A stretch of DNA of 34,550 bases, taken from Candidatus Zixiibacteriota bacterium. Its GTDB lineage: Bacteria; Zixibacteria; MSB-5A5; UM-FILTER-46-8. Positions within the stretch are counted from its first letter, which is position 1, and the number at the start of each line of letters is the position of its first letter. Of the stretch, positions 7,862-15,646 are shown in pieces. The position numbers and the translations under genes were made by a program. Under the pieces are notes generated by a model that did not search any database, was not told the DNA's origin, and worked only from the letters and a program-made list of their open reading frames with translations. The stretch covers positions 1-34,550 of the forward strand of contig WJIJ01000017.1 of assembly GCA_014730345.1 (NCBI GenBank), in the 5' to 3' direction.

Positions 7862-8407
7862 TTGAATTCAACCACACTCGAAAAGCTTGTCGATTTCATC
7901 AGGGAACTCCACGGGCATCTCGATGAAATGCATGGGCTGGAGCATAAAAAAAGGCTCCTCGATGACGCGCGCCATCTCGGTAAGGGCAAAGCATACGATG
8001 ACGACCTGCTTGTATTCGGCGCATATTTGCACGGCCTGAAGGATGATGAGAAAAGTAAAGCTGTTGAGTTCCTTCAATCGTTTGACTTTAACCAGCCCGT
8101 TATCGACGATATCATCAAAGTCGCCCTGGAATCGGAAAAAGATGCCGAACCAGAAACCACCGAAGGAGCTTTGCTTCATGATGCTCATCTTATTGAAGGC
8201 GGCAAATACTTCGGAATTGCCAAATCGCTGGTAACCGGAACACTGAGCGGCCAAACCCTGTTGGAAACACTCGTATATATCGAAAACAATCATGTTGGCA
8301 GATTCAAATGTGTTTTCCCCGAAGCGCAGGAGATTTACACGGAAAAGGATAAATTCACCGGCGAATTTGTCCGCCATGTTAAAAGGGTATTGAATGATGA
8401 AAAGTAA
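7862..8407 (+). CDS. HD-domain-like protein with degenerate metal site
   Basis: A 181-residue soluble protein that looks like the compact HD phosphohydrolase fold. HGLEHKKRLLDDARHLG (H24, H28) corresponds to the first helix motif, GAYLHGL (residues 53-59) sits where HD proteins have LLHD, and LLHDAHLIEGGKYFGIAKSL (105-124) resembles the late DAD...G.aR segment. The defining aspartate of the central HD pair is G58 here, so hydrolase activity is doubtful. The start is TTG 7862 with GGGAAG upstream; ATG 7928 is the next option but would remove the first histidine. The stop overlaps the following dehydrogenase gene by 14 bases, suggesting translational coupling. The substrate is unknown. It could be a binding or regulatory protein rather than an enzyme. 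Confidence 0.62.
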   Translation: MNSTTLEKLVDFIRELHGHLDEMHGLEHKKRLLDDARHLGKGKAYDDDLLVFGAYLHGLKDDEKSKAVEFLQSFDFNQPVIDDIIKVALESEKDAEPETTEGALLHDAHLIEGGKYFGIAKSLVTGTLSGQTLLETLVYIENNHVGRFKCVFPEAQEIYTEKDKFTGEFVRHVKRVLNDEK

Positions 8408-9428
8408 TCCGGTTACGACGGTTCTTTTCCTATGGAATCCTAAAGATGAGTTACGCGGCTATTTAACTGACCGCTTAAAAAAATATAATGACGTCCGGTT
8501 GATTTTTCCGGAGGAAGGGGACGATGAAAAATTTTACTTCCGGCATGCGCCTGAGGCCGATGTTATCGTCGGATGGCGTCCTACCGAAGAACTGCTCGAA
8601 AAAGCGTACAAATTAAAGCTGTTCATTAATCCCGGAGCGGGAGTCCAGCGGATTTTGCCGATGTTCAGGGAAGTTAATAAAACCCGCGATGTCGTACTGG
8701 TTAACGGACACGGGAATTCCTATTTCACCGCTGAACATATCGTCGCCCTTTTACTGGCCATGCTGAATAAGGTCGTACCTCACCATAACTGGATGGTTGA
8801 AGGAAAGTGGCGTATGGGCGATAATAATGCCGTTTCGATTCCCTTGCGCGATAAAAATGTCGGTCTGCTTGGTTATGGAGCTGTTAACAAAAAGGTGCAT
8901 CGCTTCCTCAGCGGTTTCGATGTCCGTTTTTCGATCCTAAGAAAAAACTGGGATAAGCTGACCGAATCTCTTCCAACTGAAGTTGCTAAATATGAACCAG
9001 GCTCCCTGCATAATTTCCTTCGCGCGATTGATATGCTTATAATTGCTATCCCCCAAACAGAAGAGACCATTGGATTAATCGGCAAAGATGAACTCGAATT
9101 GCTGGGGAGAGACTCCTTCCTTGTAAACGCGGGAAGAGGGATTATTGTTGATGAGGTCTCGTTGTATAACGCATTAAAAAATGGCGTTATCGCCGGGGCC
9201 GCTATAGATGTATGGTACGATTATCAACCCGATGAAGATACCGATGGCAGGAGATATCCCTGCAATTTCCCGTTTCATGAACTCGATAATATCATCTTAT
9301 CGCCCCACCGGGCGGCATCTCCATTTAGCGACCTGAAGCGATGGGATGAAGTAATCGAAAATATCGGCAGGTTTGCCGATGGCAGGGATAATTTTCTTAA
9401 CGTTGTAAATCTTACAGCGGGATATTAA
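8394..9428 (+). CDS. D-isomer-specific 2-hydroxyacid dehydrogenase family protein
   Basis: A 344-residue NAD-dependent oxidoreductase of the phosphoglycerate/formate/D-lactate dehydrogenase superfamily, reducing a 2-oxo acid to a D-2-hydroxy acid or the reverse. The nucleotide-binding loop is GYGAVN (160-165), where asparagine replaces the usual last glycine. The catalytic arginine is R248 in VNAGRG and the histidine is H305 in LSPHRAA. The catalytic glutamate that normally precedes the proline of DVFxxEP is Q278 in DVWYDYQP, which departs from the classical Arg-Glu-His set. Two adjacent ATGs (8394, 8397) are possible starts. The gene overlaps the HD-like gene upstream and ends six bases before a bidirectional terminator. 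The substrate is not predictable; phosphoglycerate is unlikely because no ACT domain follows. Confidence 0.8.
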   Translation: MMKSNPVTTVLFLWNPKDELRGYLTDRLKKYNDVRLIFPEEGDDEKFYFRHAPEADVIVGWRPTEELLEKAYKLKLFINPGAGVQRILPMFREVNKTRDVVLVNGHGNSYFTAEHIVALLLAMLNKVVPHHNWMVEGKWRMGDNNAVSIPLRDKNVGLLGYGAVNKKVHRFLSGFDVRFSILRKNWDKLTESLPTEVAKYEPGSLHNFLRAIDMLIIAIPQTEETIGLIGKDELELLGRDSFLVNAGRGIIVDEVSLYNALKNGVIAGAAIDVWYDYQPDEDTDGRRYPCNFPFHELDNIILSPHRAASPFSDLKRWDEVIENIGRFADGRDNFLNVVNLTAGY

Positions 9429-9433
9429 AAATT

Positions 9434-9463
9434 AAGGGGATTCCGGAAAGCCGAAATCCCCTT
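9434..9463. terminator. Bidirectional terminator between convergent genes
   Basis: A 9-base perfect stem (AAGGGGATT 9434-9442 with AATCCCCTT 9455-9463) has a 12-base loop. T-rich flanks lie on both sides: TTTCTAT forward, AATTTTTAAT reverse. It separates the forward dehydrogenase from the reverse RRM gene. Confidence 0.75.
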
Positions 9464-9494
9464 TCTATATTCCGTATAATATTATTTTCTAATT

Positions 9495-9764
9495 TTATCT
9501 GCTATAGTTACCCCTTCTTGGTGGTCTGTTTTTGCGGGGACGAGCTTCGTCGATACGGAGAGTCCTTCCGGCAAAATCGGTTCCGTTAAGGGCTTCCATC
9601 GCGGCTTCCGCCTGGTCAGGTTCTTCAAATTCGACAAAACCGAATCCTTTGCCCTCGATAATGTTTACTGATTTGACTTCGCCGTAATTAGCCATGAGCT
9701 CTCTAAGTTGGTCATCGCCGACGGAGTACTGTAAGTTGCCTACGTAAAGCTTGCTACCTTGCAT
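9495..9764 (-). CDS. RNA-binding protein with a single RRM domain
   Basis: An 89-residue glycine-rich-type bacterial RNA-binding protein. One RRM fills residues 5-74: RNP2 is KLYVGNL (5-11) and RNP1 is KGFGFVEF (39-46), both with the aromatic residues that stack on RNA. A short basic tail, ending RPPRRGNYSR, follows. Such proteins in cyanobacteria and many Gram-negative bacteria bind single-stranded RNA and are often cold-induced. A GAGG ribosome site lies five bases before the ATG. A strong promoter at 9890-9918 predicts a leader of about 118 bases, longer than for other genes here, which would suit post-transcriptional or temperature control. It is monocistronic and ends at a shared terminator. 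Confidence 0.93.
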   Translation of the reverse strand: MQGSKLYVGNLQYSVGDDQLRELMANYGEVKSVNIIEGKGFGFVEFEEPDQAEAAMEALNGTDFAGRTLRIDEARPRKNRPPRRGNYSR

Positions 9765-9889
9765 CTTTACCTCGTGAAAAAAGTGAAATAATTACGTTCA
9801 ATAATGTTATCTGAGAAAGGCAAAGATGACAAAGCTATCAAACCTTATCCCGAGACATTACTAAACAGGGATACTTTAAATGTACGCCA

Positions 9890-9918
9890 ATGATATACAA
9901 ATAGCGTTCATTTGTCAA
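9890..9918 (-). promoter_or_regulatory. Promoter for the RRM protein gene, with a long leader
   Basis: On the reverse strand, a perfect TTGACA (9913-9918), a 17-base spacer and TATCAT (9890-9895, five of six) predict a start near 9882. The untranslated leader to ATG 9764 would be about 118 bases. Confidence 0.8.
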
Positions 9919-9963
9919 GTTAAATCGGTATTCCTTACGAATAATTAACCGTATTTTAACAGG

Positions 9964-12738
9964 TTATTCACTATTTGTGAAATCATCGCAAAGTATTATC
10001 TGCGGACGTTTTACACCTACTCGAAGTTGCGTGGTCCCGTTAATCGAGGCAATTTCCCCTTCGTATTTTTTCAGCGCTTCAGTTACTTCCGGATTAAGTT
10101 CTTTCTCTCCGAATCCTTCAATTGAAATTACGGTGAATGGCGGTTTCAAATCTTCGATATCTTTCAGATTAATCCCTCCGGTAATTAATCCCGCAACACC
10201 GGCTTTTTCAAGTTCGACAAGCTTCTCCTTGTTAACTCCGGATTGAACCGCTATTGCGCCGGGTTTTAATTCATCGAGTACCAGCGTACCGAACCGCTCT
10301 CCTCCGTACCCCCATAACGCTTTAATGATCAAACCTTTATTGGCGACCGTGCAACCCCTGTCATTCGTCTTTTCAACTTTTCCCGGAATCCAGGCGTTTA
10401 TCTCCAGTTCCTCGACCAGCGATTCGATTATCACCAGCCCGTGTTCCTCGCTTATCGACTTGACCTTTCCGCGAATAGGGGAGCGGCTGACCTTGAATTT
10501 AGATTTCTCCATCACTTCAGCCACATGCTGTCCAGCCTCGATTTCCTGTCCCTCCTTTACCTTAAGATATGGTTTCAATTCCTCCGGTTTTACGCCGATA
10601 TCTCTCGCCGCCCTTACCGAAACCAGTTCCCCGGTGTGCTCCGGTTTCTCGCGGACCACTACTGTTCCTTCGGGAAGGACTTTTTCGATTTTGCCCGAGA
10701 CCGGAGCGCGGAATAATATCGGGTCCAGCATACTATCCCGGTTCTCGGCGATTATCTCATCCTTTTCAATTATATCGCCGATACTTTTCTTGAAATACTT
10801 ATCAAGCTCCTCAGGGGATATTTTCAATCGCTGGGCAATATTCAGGAAGAATGGACGCAGGAACTGCCGGGTGGATTTGGCGATAATATCACCGGGCGCG
10901 ATTTGCTGGCCATCGGAAACCAGGACTTCCCCCGGTATCGCCAACTCCCTTTTCAACCTTATCTCTCCCTCGTAGATAATATCTTCCGCTTTGAAGGTAA
11001 CATTTCTTTGCGGAAGCCGGTAATCTCGCGGAAGGTAGGGTATACGGCTGTCTCTCAATGGCCTGCCCCGGGCATCGATTATCAAACGCTGAACATCTTT
11101 ACCAATTTCGAATTTTGTGTCCTTCAGCTTTAATTTCTTGACCTTTAACTTTACCTTGCCGTTGTCGTCGTCATCGAATGTCAATGTTTTCATTTCGCCG
11201 TATCGCATAACGAACTCATTGTCGCCGTTTATTTTGCTGGATACCTTGCCCTTGACTACATCCTTGTCCGGTTTTGTTTCTCCGCTGGGCGCGACAGCCG
11301 TTCCCAGTTTGACCATCCCGAATTTATAGAATAATTCCTTTGCTAATTCCGGATGCGAATCGGAAAGAACGCCCAGGTGCGGGAAGATAAACATGCTATC
11401 GACAGCCAACTCCGTTTTGCGGTGGGGTGTCAATCCGTTAATAAGAATAAGCGATGCCGTTTCCCGGGGTGTATGCGATAAAATACCCCCGCTACCGATA
11501 ATCATATCAAAATCTTCCAGGTAGTTCTCTATGTTTACTTGCTCCAGCTTCCTCTTGCGTTTTCCTATCTGGCTGAAGCTCAATTCCTCGCCGTGGCGGC
11601 TCAGCGACAGACCCACCTTGACCTTGATATGGTCCTTAACCGCCTCCCTGATAGCCACCGATGCCGCGGCGCATTCTACCTTGGAATCCTCCATATCCGA
11701 TGGAAGGGTTGTCGGCCGGACATATTTATTGCCCACGCGGTTCAATAACTCGGTATCGTCGATTTCAAAATCGAGCAGTTTCCTGACTTCCTCCAAACCG
11801 CCTGTCTTTACAACATTCAATATGCTGTAACTCATCCCCAGGTTGGCGCTGACGGTGCGGAATACCTCGCCCTTATCGGCGGTGAAAACATCGGTGGTCG
11901 CCCCGCCGATATCTATTGCCAGTATTTTTGAATCCTGGTCCTTGCTTATTACCGAAAGTATCTTGCTGAATGCCCCCGGCGTGGGAATTATTGGACTGCT
12001 GACCCATTTATTGTATTTTTCATAACCCGGCGCCTGGGACATAACATGGTCCATGAATAAATCGTGTATCGCCTCCCGCGCCGGTTCAAGGTTTTCGCGC
12101 ATACTTTCCGGACGGATATTGGGTACCGGGTGAAATGAAAATTCACCGCCCAATGTTTCCTCCACGAACTTGCGCGCATCCTTGTTTCCCGCGTAGATGA
12201 GAGGCAGTTTGGCATCCGCGCTTAGTTTTGGATGTAAATTCGCTTCGGTCAACAGCTCCGCCAGGAACACGGGCCCGAAAACAGCCCCGCCGTCAAAACC
12301 TCCGGCAAGCAGAACCATATCCGGCCTGAGTTTTTTCAAGGCGTCAATTTTCTTGTATGGGGTGCGGCCGTCATCGAGGGCGATATAATCGAGTATCAAT
12401 GATCCCGCGCCCAACGCCACTCTCTCGGCGCTACGGGTTGTAACATCCAGCACCAGGCCGGCTACAACTACCGCCAGACCTCCCCCGGCGCTTGAAGTGG
12501 AAAAGACTGGCAGGGCAGGCTCGTTGCCATCAATTAATTTCTCCCCCGATTGGCCTTCAAGGTCTTCAAGGGCCATCAGCACGCCTGCAGTTACATCTTC
12601 ATAAGGCATTTCCACGGTAGTGGGCGCTTCGGTATGATAGTAATGCCAGTCATCATCCTTTAAAAATAAGAATGCCTTGGTAGTAGTGCTCCCGGCATCG
12701 ATAAGGCAGAACTTTTTCAGGTTACCTTTGTTATTCAT
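9964..12738 (-). CDS. glmL: Large GlmL/MutL-like ASKHA ATPase with extended C-terminal region
   Basis: A 924-residue cytoplasmic protein. Residues 1-480 match the GlmL (MutL) family, ATPases linked to B12-dependent glutamate mutase: LIDAGSTTTKAFLF (phosphate-1 loop near residue 14), STSSAGGG, VLLAGGFDGG, LAIDIGGATTDVFT (275-285) and IIGSGGIL (414-420). Family members are usually about 450-470 residues; this one is twice that. The extra 440 residues contain repeated beta-rich units with GEVLVSDGQQIAPGD, APVSGKIEKVLPEG and SPIRGKVKSISEEHG, which resemble barrel-sandwich (biotinyl/lipoyl-like) modules, though no lipoyl-lysine motif is obvious. ATG 12738 is chosen over a TTG at 12807 because a promoter lies between them and its -10 ends six bases before the ATG. 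No mutase gene is in the window, so the partner enzyme is unknown; GlmL symbol reflects family only. Confidence 0.75.
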   Translation of the reverse strand: MNNKGNLKKFCLIDAGSTTTKAFLFLKDDDWHYYHTEAPTTVEMPYEDVTAGVLMALEDLEGQSGEKLIDGNEPALPVFSTSSAGGGLAVVVAGLVLDVTTRSAERVALGAGSLILDYIALDDGRTPYKKIDALKKLRPDMVLLAGGFDGGAVFGPVFLAELLTEANLHPKLSADAKLPLIYAGNKDARKFVEETLGGEFSFHPVPNIRPESMRENLEPAREAIHDLFMDHVMSQAPGYEKYNKWVSSPIIPTPGAFSKILSVISKDQDSKILAIDIGGATTDVFTADKGEVFRTVSANLGMSYSILNVVKTGGLEEVRKLLDFEIDDTELLNRVGNKYVRPTTLPSDMEDSKVECAAASVAIREAVKDHIKVKVGLSLSRHGEELSFSQIGKRKRKLEQVNIENYLEDFDMIIGSGGILSHTPRETASLILINGLTPHRKTELAVDSMFIFPHLGVLSDSHPELAKELFYKFGMVKLGTAVAPSGETKPDKDVVKGKVSSKINGDNEFVMRYGEMKTLTFDDDDNGKVKLKVKKLKLKDTKFEIGKDVQRLIIDARGRPLRDSRIPYLPRDYRLPQRNVTFKAEDIIYEGEIRLKRELAIPGEVLVSDGQQIAPGDIIAKSTRQFLRPFFLNIAQRLKISPEELDKYFKKSIGDIIEKDEIIAENRDSMLDPILFRAPVSGKIEKVLPEGTVVVREKPEHTGELVSVRAARDIGVKPEELKPYLKVKEGQEIEAGQHVAEVMEKSKFKVSRSPIRGKVKSISEEHGLVIIESLVEELEINAWIPGKVEKTNDRGCTVANKGLIIKALWGYGGERFGTLVLDELKPGAIAVQSGVNKEKLVELEKAGVAGLITGGINLKDIEDLKPPFTVISIEGFGEKELNPEVTEALKKYEGEIASINGTTQLRVGVKRPQIILCDDFTNSE

Positions 12739-12744
12739 AGTCTC

Positions 12745-12773
12745 AGGATACGAAAGCTGTCTTTTTGTGTCAA
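12745..12773 (-). promoter_or_regulatory. Promoter giving a probable leaderless glmL-like mRNA
   Basis: Reverse strand: TTGACA (12768-12773), a 17-base spacer and TATCCT (12745-12750). Six bases separate the -10 from ATG 12738, so the predicted first transcribed base is the A of ATG. No ribosome site is present. A second TTGACA copy lies at 12775-12780. Confidence 0.65.
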
Positions 12774-12838
12774 GTGTCAAAAATAGTTTGCTTTCCGGCG
12801 ATACCAAGGTAGATTACCGTTTTCCATAAGGATATAAC

Positions 12839-13747
12839 ATGGATGAATTCATCGGCGAAATCGCAGCTTTATCCACGGCGTTATGCTGGGCTTTCACCTC
12901 GGTCTTCTTCACCCTCGGGGGAAGGCGGGTGGGCTCGGTAGTGGTTAACCGCGTGCGTCTGTTGATGGCCCTGGTTTTTCTTTCCATGACCAACTTCATC
13001 CTCTATGGCAACTTTATCCCCATCCACGCCGAACCGGAGCGATGGATGTGGCTGGGATTATCCGGAATCATCGGTTTTATAATAGGGGACGGGATGCTTT
13101 TCCAGGCCTTTGTAGTTATCGGCCCCCGGCTGTCGATGCTTTTGATGTCATTGGTTCCCGTAATAAGTACATTGGTCGCCTATTTCTGGTTCGGGGAAAC
13201 GTTGACTGTCTATGAATTGGCGGCGATGGGCATAACTTTAGCCGGAATTTCGTGGGTGGTCTCCGAACGCAACAAAAACGCCAACCAGCCCGAGGATTTA
13301 ACCTTTAAACAACTCCTCGGTGGTATCGCCCTGGGAATCGGCGGCGCCGCGGGGCAGGCGCTGGGATTGCTGGCTTCGAAAAAAGGTCTCGGCGGCGGTT
13401 TCCCGCCGTTATCGGCGAACCTGATACGTGTTTTCGTGGCCGGCGTGCTGATGTGGATATACGCATTCTCCTCGGGACGGGCCCGTTACACTATCTCACG
13501 CCTTGCCGATAAAAAAGCGACCCTGTTCATACTGGGAGGTTCCATCTTCGGGCCCTTCGTGGGGGTATGGCTGTCGCTGGTGGCAATCGACCACGCGCGC
13601 ATCGGGATTGCATCGACTTTGATGGCTTTAACCCCGATATTGATTATACCATTGGCTTATTGGATATTCAGGGATAAGTTGACATTGGGGGCGGTTTTCG
13701 GCACAATAGTCGCCGTCTCCGGAGCGGTTTTGCTGATTTTGATGTAG
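12839..13747 (+). CDS. EamA/DMT-family transporter
   Basis: A 302-residue inner-membrane protein with about ten hydrophobic segments arranged as two EamA repeats (roughly residues 4-137 and 155-301). It belongs to the drug/metabolite transporter superfamily, which exports amino acids, nucleotide precursors or other small metabolites. The first repeat begins EIAALSTALCWAFTSVFFT and the second contains FILGGSIFGPFVGVWLSLVA, and both have the expected basic connecting loops. ATG 12839 is preceded by AAGGA at a suitable distance. It is divergent from the GlmL-like gene with about 100 bases between starts. The substrate cannot be read from the sequence. The TAG stop at 13745-13747 is 23 bases from the terminator of the convergent gene. 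Confidence 0.9.
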   Translation: MDEFIGEIAALSTALCWAFTSVFFTLGGRRVGSVVVNRVRLLMALVFLSMTNFILYGNFIPIHAEPERWMWLGLSGIIGFIIGDGMLFQAFVVIGPRLSMLLMSLVPVISTLVAYFWFGETLTVYELAAMGITLAGISWVVSERNKNANQPEDLTFKQLLGGIALGIGGAAGQALGLLASKKGLGGGFPPLSANLIRVFVAGVLMWIYAFSSGRARYTISRLADKKATLFILGGSIFGPFVGVWLSLVAIDHARIGIASTLMALTPILIIPLAYWIFRDKLTLGAVFGTIVAVSGAVLLILM

Positions 13748-13763
13748 CTATGAACAGGTGTCA

Positions 13764-13800
13764 AACAAAAACCGCCGGACATGATATCATGCCCGGCGGT
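13764..13800 (-). terminator. Rho-independent terminator of the secreted-protein gene
   Basis: A near-perfect inverted repeat (13771-13800, arms of 15 with one A/C mismatch: ACCGCCGG..., ...CCGGCGGT) is followed on the reverse strand by a T run (TTTTTGTTT). It lies 27 bases past the stop of the sorting-domain protein. On the forward strand there is no T run, so it mainly serves the reverse gene. Confidence 0.85.
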
Positions 13801-13826
13801 ACGGCCCTCTATATGAAAATGGACTG

Positions 13827-15158
13827 CTACTTCAACAGCACCATTTTTATATTGTCAGTGCCGGCGTCACTTTCCATACGGGCAAAGTATACACCCGACG
13901 GAGCAGTGGAAGCATCCCAGCTTACGCTGTGTTCCCCGGCTTGCTGAACGCCTTCTACCAATGTAACTACTTTCTGGCCGGCGAGGTTGAATACCTCCAC
14001 GGTAACATTGCTTTCATGGGGCAGGTTGTAGCTCAACACCGTAGCCGCGTTGAACGGATTGGGATAATTGCTCAGGAGAATATGTTTCGACGGTATAAAC
14101 TCCGCGTCATCGATAATTCCGGTCGGCTCAACACCGATGGAAGCATCCTTCGGCGAAGCGAATGTGTAGCTGAAAGTCGCGACGGTGCCGGTGGTCCCGA
14201 AATTGCTCTGGCCGGTGCTGACGGTGGGGCTGGAAGCTTCACCGGCATCTACATAACCGGTCAAATCCGAAGCGGAAACGCCGCTACCGAACATATTGGT
14301 GATTATCGCGTCCGGCAAGAATACATTGACACTTCTCGAACCGCCGGTTTGACCGTAAATTGTAATACCGCACTTGGCATCGGACTGGCCGTAGGTGCCG
14401 CCGTTGTTGGCGACCGCGGCGCTGTCATCATACCCCGGGAGAAGCGGGAATATATCGCCTACCCAATGGTTTGTCTGGGCGATAATTTTCATTGGAGTGG
14501 CCCCGAAAGCGGTCTGGTCGGTCATCACCGATAGCCCGATAATCGAGGTGAAAGTGTCATTGTAATAAGTGGTGGTCCCGAAAGTAGTTGCCTGGACAGT
14601 CAATGTCCCCGTTCCGGAGGGATTGTAAGTAACTGTCGGTAACCCGGCGCCCATAACCGCCACCAGGTGGGGCACTTCGCTGTCCATATCGATTGTGAAT
14701 GTTACCTGGGTTCCGGCAGGAAGAGCGCGGTTAAGCTCTATGTTGGTTTTATTGCAAGGCCCGTTGGCACTACCGAACATATCGGTATTGGCGTTCTGGG
14801 GCTGGTTGGAAAACATGCTGGCCATCTCTGTGGCGAAGTTTGCCCCGGCGTCTATTGAAAGCAACAGCTGGCCGTAACCGGTGCCCATACCGTACATCCT
14901 GGCAGGTGTGGCAGTGAAACCAGCGGAACTTGCCGGAGGCCCGGGATCGGTCGTGGAATTTCCGGAAGTCTGTCCGGCATTTATCCAAACGCCATCGCCA
15001 TCGGCGTCGGTATCGAGTACCGCACAATAATAACCGGTATTGACTGCGGTGCCTAATGTAACTTCTGTGATCTGGGGCACGGCATTGACATTAGCAACCC
15101 CAAAAAGACTGAGCGCTATTACGATAAAAGCTATTACTGATGGTTTAAATTTCCCCAT
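13827..15158 (-). CDS. Secreted protein with C-terminal Por/T9SS-type sorting domain
   Basis: A 443-residue exported protein. Residues 1-26 are a signal peptide (basic MGKFK, hydrophobic core, VNA cleavage site). Residues 360-443 form the sorting domain: SNYPNPFNAATVLSYNLP, VTVEVFNLAGQKVVTLVEG and SGVYFARMES are characteristic of FCB-group type A sorting sequences that direct secretion through the type IX system or a related route and anchor to the surface. The region between is rich in Thr, Ser, Gly and Ala with few charges, compatible with a beta-rich extracellular domain, but I recognise no catalytic motif. Only two cysteines lie in the middle region (NGPCNKT and DAKCGIT) and could form a disulfide. 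An excellent AGGAGGG ribosome site precedes ATG 15158, suggesting high expression. Function is unknown. Confidence 0.85.
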   Translation of the reverse strand: MGKFKPSVIAFIVIALSLFGVANVNAVPQITEVTLGTAVNTGYYCAVLDTDADGDGVWINAGQTSGNSTTDPGPPASSAGFTATPARMYGMGTGYGQLLLSIDAGANFATEMASMFSNQPQNANTDMFGSANGPCNKTNIELNRALPAGTQVTFTIDMDSEVPHLVAVMGAGLPTVTYNPSGTGTLTVQATTFGTTTYYNDTFTSIIGLSVMTDQTAFGATPMKIIAQTNHWVGDIFPLLPGYDDSAAVANNGGTYGQSDAKCGITIYGQTGGSRSVNVFLPDAIITNMFGSGVSASDLTGYVDAGEASSPTVSTGQSNFGTTGTVATFSYTFASPKDASIGVEPTGIIDDAEFIPSKHILLSNYPNPFNAATVLSYNLPHESNVTVEVFNLAGQKVVTLVEGVQQAGEHSVSWDASTAPSGVYFARMESDAGTDNIKMVLLK

Positions 15159-15420
15159 CTTGACCCTCCTAAACGGTTTTGTTATTTTATTTGGATTCGC
15201 TAAATTCCCGCTAAACCCGATAATTCAGCATTTTCCATCCATGGTTTATGCATCGGTTAACATTGATTTATGCAAATAGTATTCCGAAGGGGGCGGATGG
15301 CCAATTCTACCGTAAGCCTATAACATACAGTTAAATAGCCGGGTGTTTAGAGCCTGAACAATGATAAAAATGGGCGATTTGAATTGAATAAATATTATAA
15401 AATATCGGATTAAACCAATA
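15159..15420. other. Intergenic leader region upstream of the secreted-protein gene
   Basis: About 260 AT-rich bases between the sorting-domain gene and the tRNA terminator hold no convincing open frame on either strand. Apart from the ribosome site next to 15158, I could not find a pair of promoter hexamers with correct spacing, although the gene must be transcribed from somewhere in here. Confidence 0.5.
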
Positions 15421-15447
15421 ATAAAAGCCGGCCTTTATTAGCCGGCT
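15421..15447 (-). terminator. Rho-independent terminator after tRNA-Ala
   Basis: A perfect 7-base GC-rich stem (AGCCGGC 15426-15432 with GCCGGCT 15441-15447) with an 8-base loop is followed on the reverse strand by TTTTATTATT. It begins eight bases past the tRNA 3' end. Confidence 0.85.
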
Positions 15448-15454
15448 AAAAAAG

Positions 15455-15527
15455 TGGAGCCGAGGGGAGTCGAACCCCTGACCTTTTGACTGCCAGTCAA
15501 ACGTTCTCCCAACTGAACTACGGCCCC
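15455..15527 (-). tRNA. tRNA-Ala (anticodon GGC)
   Basis: A 73-base cloverleaf on the reverse strand. The acceptor stem is GGGGCCG with CGGCTCC and includes the G3-U70 pair, the main identity element of alanine tRNA. The anticodon arm TTTGA-CTGGCAG-TCAAA gives anticodon GGC, reading GCC and GCU. The T arm is AGGGG-TTCGACT-CCCCT. The discriminator is A and CCA is not encoded, so it must be added enzymatically. It stands alone between its own promoter and terminator. Confidence 0.97.
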
Positions 15528-15546
15528 AAAATTGAGACAGTGTCCC

Positions 15547-15575
15547 ATGATAAATGTATCGGCATATATTGTCAA
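15547..15575 (-). promoter_or_regulatory. Promoter of tRNA-Ala(GGC)
   Basis: Reverse strand: perfect TTGACA (15570-15575), a 17-base spacer and TATCAT (15547-15552). The predicted start is about 12 bases before the mature tRNA 5' end. Confidence 0.85.
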
Positions 15576-15611
15576 GTTTTTTTAATTAATTAATATTTTT
15601 CGGCTATGTAA

Positions 15612-15640
15612 TTGACATGCAGGAGATTCGGTGATATATA
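15612..15640 (+). promoter_or_regulatory. Promoter giving a probable leaderless mRNA for the membrane-anchored protein
   Basis: Perfect TTGACA (15612-15617), a 17-base spacer and TATATA (15635-15640). Exactly six bases (CCGATT) separate the -10 from ATG 15647, so transcription should start at the A of the start codon. Confidence 0.75.
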
Positions 15641-15646
15641 CCGATT

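Noticed and set aside
10325-10975. Forward-strand open frame of 216 codons inside the GlmL-like gene
   Set aside because: It is antisense to a gene with clear motifs, has a serine/isoleucine-rich composition typical of shadow frames, and has no ribosome site.
12739-12807. TTG 12807 as the start of the GlmL-like protein
   Set aside because: The 23 extra residues do not resemble the family N-terminus, and a promoter lies between this codon and ATG 12738.
13771-13800. Long near-perfect inverted repeat as an operator or protein-binding site
   Set aside because: Its position just past a stop codon and the T run on the reverse strand explain it as a terminator.
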